From the NCBI RefSeq assembly GCF_001653235.2, contig NC_035790.1:7564001-7628000 (forward strand): a stretch of 64,000 bases of DNA, given 5' to 3'. The position numbers were made by a program, and so were the translations under genes. The notes beneath the pieces were generated by a model that was not told the origin of the DNA, ran no database searches, and saw only the letters and a list, made by a program, of their open reading frames with translations. This document shows, in pieces, positions 49,501 through 61,300 of this stretch; the stretch's first letter is position 1; every line of letters starts with the position of its first letter. This DNA comes from Pochonia chlamydosporia 170. Taxonomy: Eukaryota > Ascomycota > Sordariomycetes > Hypocreales > Clavicipitaceae.

Positions 49501-50248
49501 ACGAAAAAACCACTCAAGCCCAGAACGCATGGCTTGCATTTCCGGGTCCCCTTCCGCTCGGAAACTTTCCCAATTGATGCATAAATATCCAACCTCTTCA
49601 ATGCGTGATAGCCTCCACGTCCACGGCAACCAAACTCGGGTTTTATTAAACGCTCAATCCACTCCTTTAACTCCCTTGATGGTGTGCGACGACAACGTCC
49701 AACCAATCACTCATATCGCCCATGTGCATGCCAAAGCACAGTTATCAGGCACGCCTAGAACCAAGCCATTCCTTGATTTTGTTCTTAGGGCGGTGTTTCT
49801 GCCACCGGATATGCCACTTTTGATGTCTTGCAGTAGCTCGCCTCTTCGTGGCTTGCGTTGATCCCCCTCTAGCCTTCAAATGTTGCTCTAATGCTACCCG
49901 CCAACGACGAAGATGCACCCGCGGTTGTCGGACCGATGCGTCAGCATGGTTTTTTTTATTGAAGCCACACTTGATGGTCTGATACGACATCGCATTTAGA
50001 TACAAAACTCACGCACTAGATGTTAGACCAACGACGAAAATTGCTATTTATGTGAATCATAACCATGGTCCAATCTTGAAAATTTCGTCAGTCTCCATGT
50101 CCGAACCGGAGCTCCCATCACATCATATCAAGCCATGCCATGCCACCTTATGCCACCAGCCTGTCCTGCCTACCATCCACACGCTCAAGTCGCCACCACA
50201 AGAATCTAAACGTTTATCCCTAACATCACATCACCGAGACGGTGATAT
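46557..50248. other. Intergenic: SPT23 promoter/leader and NHA1 3' region
   Basis: 3.7 kb upstream of SPT23. One TACGGAGTA lies at 46669, about 110 bp before the SPT23 ATG. A GACTGGAC(G) tandem sits at 47361-47390 and a CATCCATC run near 49227-49250. ORFs here (for example 48018-48545, +) are Ser/Pro-rich and unrecognised. No RNA gene seen. Confidence 0.5.
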
Positions 50249-52587
50249 TCATACGGAACAAAACAAACATTGTGGCTTGACCCCCATTCCCATTCCCATT
50301 CCCAATCGCCACCATCGTCGGCAGATGACAATCATCTCACTTTCGCCTCTCTTAGTCGTAATGGCTGCCTCTGCATTCTCCGGCATTTCGTCAGAGAACT
50401 GGATTTCCCTTCTGATGCTTCGAGATGGCGTTGTTGTTCCCGGTCCCCTTGCTCCAGCCTCATCAAAGAACTGGATCTCCCTCTTCGCCGGCGTCCTCAC
50501 CCCTGAGCCTCCAGCTTCACCCTCGACGTCTGTCCGATTCCCCGAACTGTCTCCCTCTACATTGCTACTCGAGACTCCTCGGGCCTCTCCAGACTCCATT
50601 TCGGATTGCTTAATCTTGGAAGGAACGACACCCTGCCCAGTCCGAGTGATGGGCGCCGTGCCACCTCGCACTCGCGCCGCAAGATTTGCCTCAACGTCCT
50701 CCGACTTTCTCATGAACCTGCCAAGAACAGGGACACGCCTACGGGCTTCAGCGTACCGATCAGTACTAAGGCTTTCGCTAAGGCTCTCGCTAAGCACACG
50801 GTGGATCCTGGGTGCGAGATATCCCAGCTTGCCGAGAGGTATGCTCAACCCGTGAACGACCTACAAAACTGTCAGTGGCCTCTCCCAGAAGAACGAAGCA
50901 AGCCAAGCAGTAATTTGCTTCAAAAGATGTCCAGAGCTGCAAAAATTGGATTGTGAATCAACTTACAGTGCTGCATACGACGAGAAACCAAACAACAATC
51001 TTGATTGACTCGGCGAGATCCTTGACATCCTTTCTAGGAGTGCCACTTTCATCGCTTAGATGCTGCTGGATGAATTCAAGGCTAACAAAGAGGTAGAATA
51101 CGGCCGACACACCAATTGGCCCGAAGAATCCCACAAATATGGCCTGTCGTACCTGGCGAATCTGATGAATCCATTTGTGCATGCCATATACCCATGGCAG
51201 CCGTCGTAAAAGGAGTACCAAGAGACCTAGAGGAATCAGACGGCTCAATGGAATAATGGCATTGTGAGCGAACAAGTTCCAAGGGAGGTAGGCGCCGTAC
51301 CACAGGAAAATGGTGACATTGAGAAGCATGTCAATCGTCGGTTGGAGCGAGTCATCCTTTGTCTGGATCCGGAACCAGTCGTCCCATGTGAATGTATTTC
51401 CCGCAATAAAACAAGCCAGAACATCGTCAGTGCCAATCATCCCACAAGTCCCCAGAACAAAAAGAGCCAAGGCAATAGCAAAGACGAGAAAGCTTTCGCG
51501 ATCGACGTATCCTCGGGCCTCAGCAAAGTGAAGCAGTTCCTTAGCTAGCCAACCTACTGCCGCACCGTAGATGACGCTCAGGATGATAGTGTATCCCCAT
51601 GTGAACCCAAACCAGAGGCCTATAGCATCGCCGGCACCCCCTTCAGTCGCCCCTGGTCCGATGTATTTGATCAGGTACAGGGCGAAGAAGAGAAACGGGT
51701 AGCCTAGCCCATCGTTGGTTCCAGACTCGGCAACAATAAGATCCTGCAGGTCTTTTGGGATATTATGGTCGGCGAATTTTCCCTTGACAATGACAGCAGA
51801 CAAGACAGGATCGGTAGGCGTGACACACGCCCCGATAGCTAGGGCATGCAAGAAACTCGGTGTACCTACAAGACCCCAGACGAGTAGACTTGTCGCCATC
51901 CACATGCACGCCATGCCAGGGCCGACGAGCAACAAGACTGGCTTTAACTCTTTCCAAAGGTACTTGCTCGGCAATTGGACTCCAGCGAGAACCAGCTGTA
52001 CTCCAAGCACCAGCCTAGAAAAGTTAAGCGTCACGGCCCCCAGGCGGTCATCGCACTGGACATCCGTAAGGCCATCGCGGTGACATGCAGCGTAGGACCA
52101 AGGCCGAATCCAATCGGCGGCGTATGGTCCAAAGGCCACACCCACTAAGAGCGATATGACTAGAACAGCCAATGTCAGTATTTTTGAGCTAGTAACAACG
52201 AAACTTTGTGTAAAATTTCAAAATTCCGTGACATATCGTCTTGGAAGCACATGACATTGAACCATCGCACAAGGGCTCCTTGTCCCCGGCTCGTCTCTGT
52301 CTCAGACACGCTTCTTGCATCGCTGACTCGCAGCTTTGTGCACCCGCATTCCAAAATGGGAAGCCGACTCCAAAACCACATCCCATTGAATGGAGGCTCG
52401 ACAGCAGGACAAAAGTAATAGGGCACTCACGAGCTTCAGAAAGGTAGTAGTTCTCCTTCAAGAGATACGACACCAGTCCAAACAACGAAATGAATCCGCC
52501 CAACAGGGCCACCAAGACGTTGAAGTCAGTTACTGCCAAGGGTATAGCCCAGATGTCCTTGCCCTCGTGCATAGTAAAGTTTGCCAT
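50249..52587 (-). CDS. NHA1: Plasma-membrane Na+/H+ antiporter (NHA1/SOD2 family)
   Basis: Exports Na+/Li+ (and often K+) in exchange for H+. Three exons: 52587-52431, 52159-50967 and 50860-50249; 653 residues. About twelve membrane helices occupy residues ~20-445. Family motifs are intact: PTDPVLSAVIVKGKF, AESGTNDGLGYPF with its Asp, GMIGTDDVLACFIAGN with the paired Asp needed for transport, NTFTWDDWFR, and GFFGPIGVSAVFY. The cytosolic tail (~200 residues) begins VVHGLSIPLGKLG and is otherwise disordered. It contains a short motif twice, (K/R)REIQF(F/S)DE. Near the end a GMGMGMG run is encoded by a hexanucleotide repeat (50281-50305). Introns are consensus and in phase. The ATG at 52587 is the first in frame and is preceded by a 28-codon uORF. 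Confidence 0.93.
50281..50305. repeat. CCCATT hexanucleotide repeat inside NHA1
   Basis: Four CCCATT units in tandem on the plus strand, read on the minus strand as Gly-Met pairs in the antiporter tail. Length variation here would add or remove whole Gly-Met pairs without shifting frame. Confidence 0.85.
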
Positions 52588-52604
52588 CCCGGCGAAAGCT
52601 TGCG

Positions 52605-52691
52605 TTAGAAAACTGGAGAGCAAGCAACGGCAACGACAGGTGTAGCAAGGAACAGAAGGGTAGACAGCATTCTCTGAACAGGCGAGGTCAT
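52605..52691 (-). promoter_or_regulatory. 28-codon hydrophobic uORF upstream of NHA1
   Basis: ATG at 52691 and TAA at 52607-52605, ending 17 bases before the antiporter ATG and in a different frame. The peptide reads like a leader: basic start, then a hydrophobic run (LSTLLFLATPVVAVACS). If the transcript begins upstream of 52691, ribosomes meet this ATG first, so it should lower or gate antiporter translation. Alternative: a first coding exon joined by an intron I cannot find; no good donor is present in the right place. Confidence 0.45.
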
Positions 52692-53310
52692 AGAGACGGT
52701 AGATAAGGATTTTCTATGGGAAGCGACACCCAGAGTGAAAAACCTCTTTGTGTGCTTGTCGGACGTTTTTCCTCGTTGGTGTGTGGAAATAACAACCGTG
52801 GTCTGTTATTGATATGAGCAATATGGAGAATGGCCAAAAAAAAGAAGATTGGAGTGGATGTGAAAGAGTAGAGTCGCAAATTTGTATACTCCGAATGGGG
52901 ATGCATGCAGGATCAAGATTAGTTGTGGTTGTGTCGGTCGGCAGAGATGAGGTCAGGTTAGGTCGGTCAAGTCGGTCAAAGCCGATCAGCTGCGAGCGGG
53001 CAAGGCGAGCAATCAAGTCTGGTTCTGGTTCTAGTCAAACCAGACATTGAACCCACCCGGCGTAAGGCAGCGCTTGAGGATCCTAGCGGCAGTTAGTGTT
53101 GCGCTAGGCACCTTTGATGATGCGCTCAAGTGCTCCAGTGCTCTTGCCGAATTGAATGCCCATTGACCTGCTTAGGTCTGGCTTGTTCTCTCCCCAGTTT
53201 CGACTTCATTGACACGAGAAAGCAAAGCTATATATATTCACTTTCCACCATACATTACACACGCTGGTTGCTCAACTCTCGTCATCGACTCCCTGCACAC
53301 CAATGCCTGA

Positions 53311-53805
53311 ATGGCGCCTCGTCAATATATCTCCAAACCCACGTTGGACAACATCGAGAGCATTCTCCTCAAGAAAGACGCTCACCTATCTCGATGCCAT
53401 TCAAATAGCGCTAACAAGACAAGGCTGATCCCGTCAGCATCGTCATTCTCGCCCGCCGCCTCCCTGACAATATTCAACGTCGTCCGCCATCACGATCCAA
53501 TGAAGAATTTGTGCAAGACAACCTTTCCACCCCATTGGGTGCCATCATATAAACTGTGTCAGGAAGGGCCGACAACCGGTCAAGGCAGCTTCTACATCAG
53601 TGAGCATATTTACCGACCCCACGAAAACAGGAAAATCTCACGATACTACACCGTATCAAAGGACCATATTGTTTGTATGGCACCCTCCACCAGTTCCCTC
53701 TCACTTGTCACACGCACTCCTACGCCACCGGGCGTTGTCTGCCGGATGCCTCCGATTGATACCTTGATAACGCGCTTGTGTACTTCTTGCCATGCTATAT
53801 TTTGA
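53311..53805 (+). CDS. Uncertain ORF, possible orphan or decayed gene
   Basis: 164-codon ORF starting MAPRQYISKPTLDNIESILLKK, about 85 bp downstream of a TATATATA stretch and after C/T-rich leader-like DNA. I recognise no domain. After ~26 residues the protein-like signal seems to move to other frames (LTYLDAIQIALTRQG in frame +1, then DPVSIVILARRLPDNIQRR in frame +2, with C-ending codons). It then returns (YKLCQEGPTTGQG) to the original frame. That pattern suggests either a frameshifted relic or chance. Low confidence as a functional gene. Confidence 0.25.
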   Translation: MAPRQYISKPTLDNIESILLKKDAHLSRCHSNSANKTRLIPSASSFSPAASLTIFNVVRHHDPMKNLCKTTFPPHWVPSYKLCQEGPTTGQGSFYISEHIYRPHENRKISRYYTVSKDHIVCMAPSTSSLSLVTRTPTPPGVVCRMPPIDTLITRLCTSCHAIF

Positions 53806-54783
53806 ATCATAGTACTTTTGAACTCTGCTCTCATCGTTAGACACACCTTACGAGGATTTCTTTGAGATACCGTATCACTGCAACAACGTAAATCTGACAC
53901 GTCAGGCGACACAGTTCCCTCGCAGCTACTTGACCAGTGGCCCACGCTATCTACACCGCAACACATCCCACAAAGAGGGGACAGGCCCTCATCTTGGCGT
54001 TTTGCCCCATTTTCTATACGACTTGCCGGTGATTGCGATTATGCTGCCAATTTGTCTATTTACTTGTAGCCGGAGACATGGACCGCGAGTGTAACCGCGG
54101 TCAACTACTCATGGATCGTCAGGCCATAGGCACCCAAGATGAATGGAATTTGGAAGGGTCCATTTCAAGATATACCCTAAGTACTGAGTGATCTGTCACC
54201 CCAGGTTAAATTGGGGTGGGGGGACTATTGACAAGTATAAACAGAGGAAGTATTCTGTGTGCACCAAAGCCATGTCGACAGGCGTGTAGAAAGTAAGAAA
54301 CCATGAATCCAAGATAAACAAGATAACACAACATGACAACCACCTAGATAGTAAGAGAACACAACATGAGACAGTATATGGCGTGTATACACCCCAAAAC
54401 CGGGTACAATGAACAAGGCCAGAGAGAAGACATCTCTCCCCAAGTCATCCACTATACGGAAATATTAAGCTTCAAGCCGTATATAAGGTATCATGATATC
54501 AGTCCTACACTATCCGTTTACGATTTTAAAGACGCTCCTAGTCATCAGTTACATATGACAAGCCCATCGAGCGTAGAATCGCCCTTCCATAGTCCCACCA
54601 CCGTGCAAGTTCGCAAAACACAATCAACATATGCATGCCCAGCCGCTTCCATAAATGCAAAACACCATTTCATCACCCATTGACATCGCAAACTCCAACA
54701 TGAAAAGGCCAATTTGTTGCCAAGCCCAGTATCCTTGCTTTCCCACGTAAAGCCCCCAAATGGGCTTTCTGATCACACCATCA

Positions 54784-56020
54784 TCAACTCATCTTTGCTC
54801 CTCGCACAGCTAACCGATCAGCAGCCACATTTCCTCTATCTGACGCATGTCCCTTGACCCAATGAAAGTACGTGTTGGCATCAGCTTTAGTTCTCTCGTC
54901 CATCTTGTCCAAAACAGCCCTGATGATATCCTGGTTCTTGACGTTCTCGCCCGTCGCCGTCTTCCATCCCTTTTGCTTCCACCCAATAGCCCATTGTGTG
55001 ACGCAATTAATGGAATATTGGCTGTCGCTGATAATCTGCACAGTCTTCTCAAGGGGTGCAATCTCCAAGGCGCGAAGCATCGCCATCAACTCGGCACGCT
55101 GGTTGGTCTGCGGGTCGCCTCGCAGTCTCTCCGACACATTTCTGGGGTCACCATCTCCAAAATAGACACCCACGCCGGCTCTGGACCCGGCTTTTCCGTT
55201 TGCAAGGCTGCTACCGTCGGTGTAAATCTGTAAAACGTCCTCAGCTGGGCGCACGACCCCTGGCTCTGCTTTTGGTGTCGTCGTCTTGGCCATCGTCTTC
55301 TTTAGAGAAGCTGCTACTGGCTTGGACGATGCTGGCACGGCAGCCAGTGATGTTGTCCATGTCTCCCCGAGAGCTTCAATAGCTTCTCTACTGCCAAATT
55401 GTCTAATGTAAGCGACGGCCTCCCCTCGGGAGCCGAACCGCTTATATTTGGGGCCCTTGACACCCTTGATAGCCAGCGCTGCTTCATTCCAATCCGTGTA
55501 TATTCCTGTTGGATTGCCTACAGCAACAGCATAGAATCTCTCCGGCTCGTCAGACGATGCTGCCACCTTCTTCCCCGCCGCAAATGCCTCCGCATCGGAT
55601 CTTGAGGTGAAGGATTTGACTAACCACAGCAACCAATTAGCTGAAAGAAGCTTTCATAAAAGTCACTAGCACCCACAAGCTGTGTGCCATGCGTAGAATA
55701 GAGATTGACTTACAAACCGCGCCTTTGAAGCCAGCCGTTTGCGCAGAGCATTCAGCATAGGTCATATATACACCAGGGCGAAACCCAGCCTGGACTGCAT
55801 AGAACTTCTGTACATTGTCCGTCTTTCTCTTCTTGGGTGGGCTAGCTGCCGAGCTCCCAGCAGGTGCGGCTCTTTTGTTCATGTCGTTGTTTCGAGAGGG
55901 CGGATTCACGAGGCTGTTGAAGAAGCCAAAGGTATGGCGAGACGGTGTTGTTGATAGAGGTCTTGTAGGCACGCAGGCTCGTATCCTTGTCAATTTCGCA
56001 AAATCAAAGGCTACTCTCAT
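54784..56020 (-). CDS. RNH1: Ribonuclease H1, two hybrid-binding domains, probable dual targeting
   Basis: Degrades the RNA strand of RNA-DNA hybrids. Two exons, 56020-55714 and 55619-54784, 380 residues from the first ATG. Two viroplasmin/HBD modules sit at about 72-112 (QKFYAVQAGFRPGVYMTY..) and 130-175 (RFYAVAVGNPTGIYTDW..), as in yeast RNH1. The RNase H fold runs 230-378 with the catalytic acids Asp237 (IYTDGSS), Glu279 (NQRAELMA), Asp301 (IISDSQ) and Asp370 (VAADRLA), so it should be active. Residues 1-46 are Arg/Ser/Thr-rich and nearly free of acids, like a mitochondrial presequence. A second in-frame ATG (Met47, 55882) opens just before a PPKKRK nuclear signal. Its -3 base is G, against C for the first ATG, which favours leaky scanning. 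Confidence 0.95.
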
Positions 56021-56972
56021 CGGTCGAAGGCTACGAATATCGTAGGTGCTGCTCAAATGCTGCAAGAACTCTGTACACGAGCTTCGTGCTGTGGGCGGGC
56101 GTCACGCAAGGCTGAAATCGAGCTGCAGAGAGTCAGTTGGATGGCATCGTCCAAGAGATCAACTCCAACGCAGAAATAGGAAGTTCCGCGCCAAAAGTAA
56201 AAATTCGAATCCCGCGGGGTTGTAACATATAATCCACGCGCTGGAGAATGTGCTTGAAGCACACTGTTTTCCTTTGCTCAACAGGGGAAGCGGAGAGAGT
56301 TTGTCGTCGGCAAAGAAGCAAGACCCTGGGGAAAGCGCGAGAGAGGGGGGGGGGGGGGGGGCCTTGGTTCGGGCCAGGCACAGCGCCACGCCCTGGACCC
56401 TCGTGATGCCTGCTGTCGCGAGGGGTTCCTCAGCAAACACTGAAATAAACCAAAACTGCTTGTCTACAGCTAGGGAGTCACGGCAGTTCAATTATTGGAC
56501 ATTATGGTAAACTTGTCATTCCAAATTATTACATTAATGCTGCGCACTCGACGCCTCTGCTCGGAAATTGAGCCTAATGTCTTCATACCTGCGTACACAA
56601 AATCTAGTTGTTTGCCCTGCCTTCTCAGCCTTGGACTACAAGAATAGCGACGGTCTCTGGCTGAGCTACTCTCGGCGGAGTATCGAATCGCCCCGTATCA
56701 TCTCCTCCGCCTTGTCTCTCAACCCAGTGGTCCAACAAGCCGTAGAGATGCAAATGTGCTACTTCATCAAACCCCGGATACAGCAATACAGATAGTTCGT
56801 TTCAAGGCGTTATTCGTCATGTCACAGCCTCCCGATGCGCACCGACAAGAGTATGCCGGATTTCAAGCCGCTCAAAATGCCTTCGCCGAGGATGCCCTGT
56901 ATGTGATCGCGTACAAAAGAAACTTAAACACCCGAATGGATGAGTTCTAGGTAGACCTCGGAGGTGGTAATC
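56021..56972. other. Intergenic: RNH1 upstream and TAD3 3' region
   Basis: 0.95 kb between two minus-strand genes. It contains a run of 17 G at 56345-56361 about 330 bp upstream of the RNH1 start. No credible ORF. Confidence 0.5.
56345..56361. repeat. 17-base poly(G) tract
   Basis: Uninterrupted G17 on the plus strand (C17 on the RNH1 sense strand), preceded by GAGAGA. Such a run can form a G-quadruplex and is prone to length change and to sequencing error. Confidence 0.9.
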
Positions 56973-58342
56973 CTAAACATGAGTGGTTGGGTCGATGGGA
57001 GGGAGTTGGGGTACGTTTTCACGTTCCCATGCCCAGGCTAACAAGCTCCAATTGAGCTCCCTCCTCCAGAATAATCCCAACCCTCGTCCACCTCCATCCG
57101 AACGATCATCTGAACCCAATCCACCAGTGCGACCCATGTGATGGCAAAACACCGCTTTGCCCATACGGGAATGAAGTATGCCCATAGAGCAGGCGACGCA
57201 CGGCTCATGCGTGACATACAGCTCCAATCCGTGGCAAAGGTATCCATCCTTGTTTGGATGGTCTTGTTCAAAACACTGGCGTTCCAGCTCAATCAAGGGC
57301 TTGTCTTGAAAACAGTCGTAATACAGATTTGCCGCTTCAGAAGCTATGCCGGCTTCTCGGTGCTCGTGCCGTACGAGCTTTTGGGCCACCATGCTGATAG
57401 CCCGAAGCACACAGTGAGTCAAGGTATTGTTAAGGATTGCCCCGTTGCATTCTTGATGTTTCCGGGCATCGCCTGCGAGACCAACCAACTCGGCTCCATT
57501 TTCTCCTCTCTGGACAATTACAGCTCCCATGGCTTCTCCGATCCCCGCCGCTTTTGCTTGCAAGGCGACTCGATGGGCCAGGGCCATCCATAGTGAAGCG
57601 TCCTCTTTTATCTCGTCCGTTCCGCGACCCACCATGCTAGGATGAGGACCGAGAGGGTTGTTCTTTCGGTAAACGGTCGGCCAATATTGAGACGACCACA
57701 ATGCTGCCTGAACCTGGGACGTGGGCGCCAGCAGGGGAATAGTAATGGCGGCGATGAACGGTTTATTCCCCAGCGCTTCTATTCCCGACAAGGCCAGAAT
57801 AATGTCCTCTCTGCTGACTTCCCTGGCTTCGCCAGCGATGATATAGATCCAGGTGGACTTTGCCGTATGAATTTGACGACCAACTGGGTCATCATTCATA
57901 AATTGCGTCTTAAGATGCGCAGGTAAATCCGTTGGCTTTGCGCAGGTCCGAAGATGGGGTAGGGGATTAGCACCACCCTCTGGTCGCAGTGCTCGCAAAG
58001 CTCTATGAACATGATCAGCTGCAATCGTCCGCCATAGTATTTGTGGAAATACACCACATCGTCACGGTAGGGTGGAAGAAAAGGAGCTTCTTACGTTATG
58101 ACGTCGTTGGCAGACTTTGTTGGAGCCCGTGTAATGTATGCCTGGATCGTTGAGTGGTCTTGACGGACTTCTTGTGTTGTCTTGAGTGGAATCAAGACAC
58201 CTTTATTCAAATGGTTTGCTTTCAAATCGTCCACTATCGGATTTGGAAGAACTCCTGGATTCGGAAGAGGAAAACTCTGCAAGTCTTCCCCAGATGCGTC
58301 GCCTGTCGTGTGACAAGCCTTAGGACCGGTGACGTCTGCCAT
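56973..58342 (-). CDS. TAD3: tRNA-specific adenosine deaminase subunit TAD3
   Basis: Non-catalytic partner of TAD2 in the enzyme that converts A34 to inosine in tRNA anticodons. Two exons, 58342-58095 and 58002-56973, 425 residues. Exon 1 carries the N-terminal domain (KGVLIPLKTTQEVRQDHSTI, AYITRAPTKSANDVIT). The deaminase domain has LWMALAHRVALQAKAAG, then the zinc-site His279 in THCVLRAI, then the PCVAC motif with Cys351 and Cys354. The catalytic Glu expected two residues after the His is Val281, as in TAD3 proteins generally. About 65 residues lie between the two motifs. The C-terminal SRMGKAVFCHHMGRTGGLGS is typical. The acceptor chosen (TTCATAG) is the only one that keeps frame; a nearer-consensus GCAG 13 bp upstream does not. 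Confidence 0.9.
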
Positions 58343-61300
58343 TTTCTCCTGCTTTGGGCAGTGTATCGTTGCTTGGCTGAATTCGCCTGGCTGCGACGGA
58401 AACAGTCCGCCAATGGACTTATATCTGGGATTCCAAAAAGAAGACGGGGTCGCACAGTTGGGTCTGATCAGCCTGACTATAGCAGCGTCCGCTTGTGAGC
58501 GCCAAAATCAGTTTCACAACCTGGCAATAAATGCTTTGGGGAGATTTCAGCCTAGGAAGTTGTTGTCAGAGCGAGGTAGGTTGCCACGGTTGTCTGAGCT
58601 TCTGCCAAGCGAGGCGGCTGATGTGTGAGGAAAGTCAATGGTGGTTCTTTCTCGAGAGTTGCTATGGGATTGCTGGTCTGACTCCAGAACGACGGCCACG
58701 CAAGAACACCCTGCACAACGAAGACAGCAACAGCTTCGTAACCAGTGCAAACAGGCGTGGATCGTATGCGGCCTGCGAATTGATTCCTGCCCCTGGTGGC
58801 ATATGCGGCGGAGTCGTAAGTCAACACGACGACAGACAATATCTTGTCATAACGATATGTCGAGGCAGCGTGTTGGGTAGTAGACGACGAGCAGGTGGAG
58901 ATATGGATCTTCTTGCCTCTGCAGTGACTTGTCAAGAGGAGGCCATGGACCATGAAAACACAAGATCTTCTCCAGGTTGAAACGGTTGAACCATACGCGT
59001 ATGTGTTGAAGGTGTCAAGTCGTCTGGTGGCAGCTGTCAAGGACTGGCAGCCGAATTTCTTCACTATTGGTTCAGTTCAGTTGAAATTGGACGCAAGATG
59101 TTGTTGGGTGCCACGAAATGGCTTCGATTTTCCAAGCTGAGATCCAGTCAGATCTTCAGAAACAGAACGATTTCGCAATCATGTAACTATATGTGGCTTG
59201 TCACAATGCCGGATTATGGGATTTACTGGTCAAACAAAGACAACTTTTTCGTTCTCTTGAGGTTGATAATTTGAGATGTGGCTGAAATTGTGGCTGTCTA
59301 GGACTAGCCACATCTGTTGCCAGCCAGCTAAATCTGTCCATCGCATTTGACAAGCAAGACCATTTACTTACTACTCCGTACACCACAGGGTATTGACACT
59401 ATGTACAAACGCGTTCCTGACTGATTGCTTCAAGTTTCTGGAATGATTTGCAGAACAGTTTTATCAAGGCTTCTGGAACATCTCGCCAAGTCTGAAGAGC
59501 CGTTACGGGGTACAGTACTCGAGTCCCAGCCCTCACTTCATGCGTAACAGGCGTGTGTCAGCATGATGATCCAAATGTGAGCCGACATGGGACTACTGAG
59601 ATTCGCCGCCTTGGGAATTGGGAAGATAAGAACAGACATTTCAATGCTTCGGTGAGAGCAAGGAGACCGACCGCATGTGGGCATTATCCCAGAAATCAAG
59701 CTCTCCGCGAGAAGAGCAAACTGCAACATGCAAAACACCAAGCGGCGCTGTGAGAAGTGAAGTGCCTAGGCAGTTTGGGTCCTTCTGGAGAAGGGCGCTC
59801 AGGCTGGCTCCTCATTGACGTGCTGAATGCCAAACACAATTGTCCAATTTAGGCTGTCCGTTTCACCCCTCCAATCGGTGTTGTTTTCCCGTAGCTGCAG
59901 ATGCAAGCGCTACGTGCCGTTCATCTGATGGCTAATCTGGATGCAAAACTGCTGAAAGTCACAGAGACCAGACATCAGCCATCCTGGTTGGTCTGGTTGA
60001 TTTGGAGACAAGAACAGCCTTTACCCGCTCCACTCAAGCAGTGATGTTGCTCGCGTCCTCTGATGTAGCGATGTCATTGGCATTTGCAACAACTATCCAT
60101 GAATGCATTGGTCATTGTTGGTGAGCTTGAGAATGTGTTGATCGTCGCTCATCGTAAATGAGAGAATCTTTGGACCCAGCCAGCCAACACGGAGGAGCAT
60201 GGTGGTCGTGCGGAGTAAAGATCTCCGATCGCCCTGACGTACCTGTCTTAAAAGGACGGAGGAGCTCCGACCATTTCGCCAAATCTCTTCCTGTTCCCCC
60301 AGAGTGATGAGCGGCAGAATTTGCCACTTTCTGGTGTAGTTAGATCTGGTCGCATTGCGCCGCTTTGGAGGTGGCAATTGGTGCTCTGGGAGCTGGGCGG
60401 CTTGTAGCTTGTCCTGTCCTCATGAACGTGAATGTCAAGAACATTGAACCGACAAGTCCGAAATCAGAACCTGCTGGGCCAGTACCACGCGAACTGGCAA
60501 GTGGAAGGGATGAGGCCTTCCTTCCTCACTTGGGTCGGACTAACTCAGCTGAATTACAACCAAGGCTGCCAGTTGTCTGGATTTGCGTCGGCGAAAGGGG
60601 GACAGTCAGATTTGTTGAGCACGACGTCAAGGCCATGGCCCTCGTTCCTGCCAAGCCATCCTCTTATCAATTGATGGTGTTTCTTTTATGTCAGCAATAG
60701 AACTCAATGGCAATGGAACAACAGAGTGACCAAGACACCCTGCCGATGGGTTGAGCTCTTTCTGCGACACCTCCAGGGTCATAATTTAAGCATATGCGCT
60801 CCGTACTGGGAACTTGACTCTGCTGGTTTCACATTGCTGAGACCAAGTACTGTTGGCGAATTTCTTTTTGTTGAGGCAAGGACCTGGCTCACCAGAAGTT
60901 CACTGACAAATGCTGGGAAAGAGATTTCCAGACAATTGAGAATGCGGCCTCTGGTGAGAATCCAGCATGGTGCAACAACTTCATGCTACAAGGAACGCAG
61001 GCAGCACCTCGCAATGCGAAACACCTCCCATCAGCTAAAGTATTATTACCCGAAGCGCAATCACAATGCCCTAATGCAGGCGCTACTGAACTTGGTCGGC
61101 CTGATTTGGGCTGGAAGGTTTGCATTATGCCGAAAGCCAAGATTGGAACAATAGGTCCAAGTTGGTCAGAGCCGGAGAGTTGGCCCGGAGCAAGCTTGCA
61201 ATTACGCGAAAGTGGAGGGTAATGAAGATGGCTTTATCTTGGCTTCCAACCATGGAAGGCTCCCTGGCTTGGCAGCGGCACGTCCCAGATGAGCAGATGA

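Larger units (their letters stand above)
52588..54783. other. Intergenic: NHA1 upstream and RNH1 3' region
   Basis: 2.2 kb. It holds the NHA1 leader with a uORF (52605-52691, -), a TATA-like stretch near 53230 and a 164-codon plus-strand ORF (53311-53805) of uncertain status. Toward 54.2-54.7 kb it is AT-richer and holds no gene I can recognise. Confidence 0.5.

Noticed and set aside
50052..50855. 267-codon plus-strand ORF
   Set aside because: Antisense to the NHA1 tail exon; Pro/Ser bias from reverse reading.
56200..56222. tRNA T-loop-like TTCGAATCC
   Set aside because: No flanking T-stem, A box or cloverleaf could be drawn. Other TTCGA sites in the window fail the same test.
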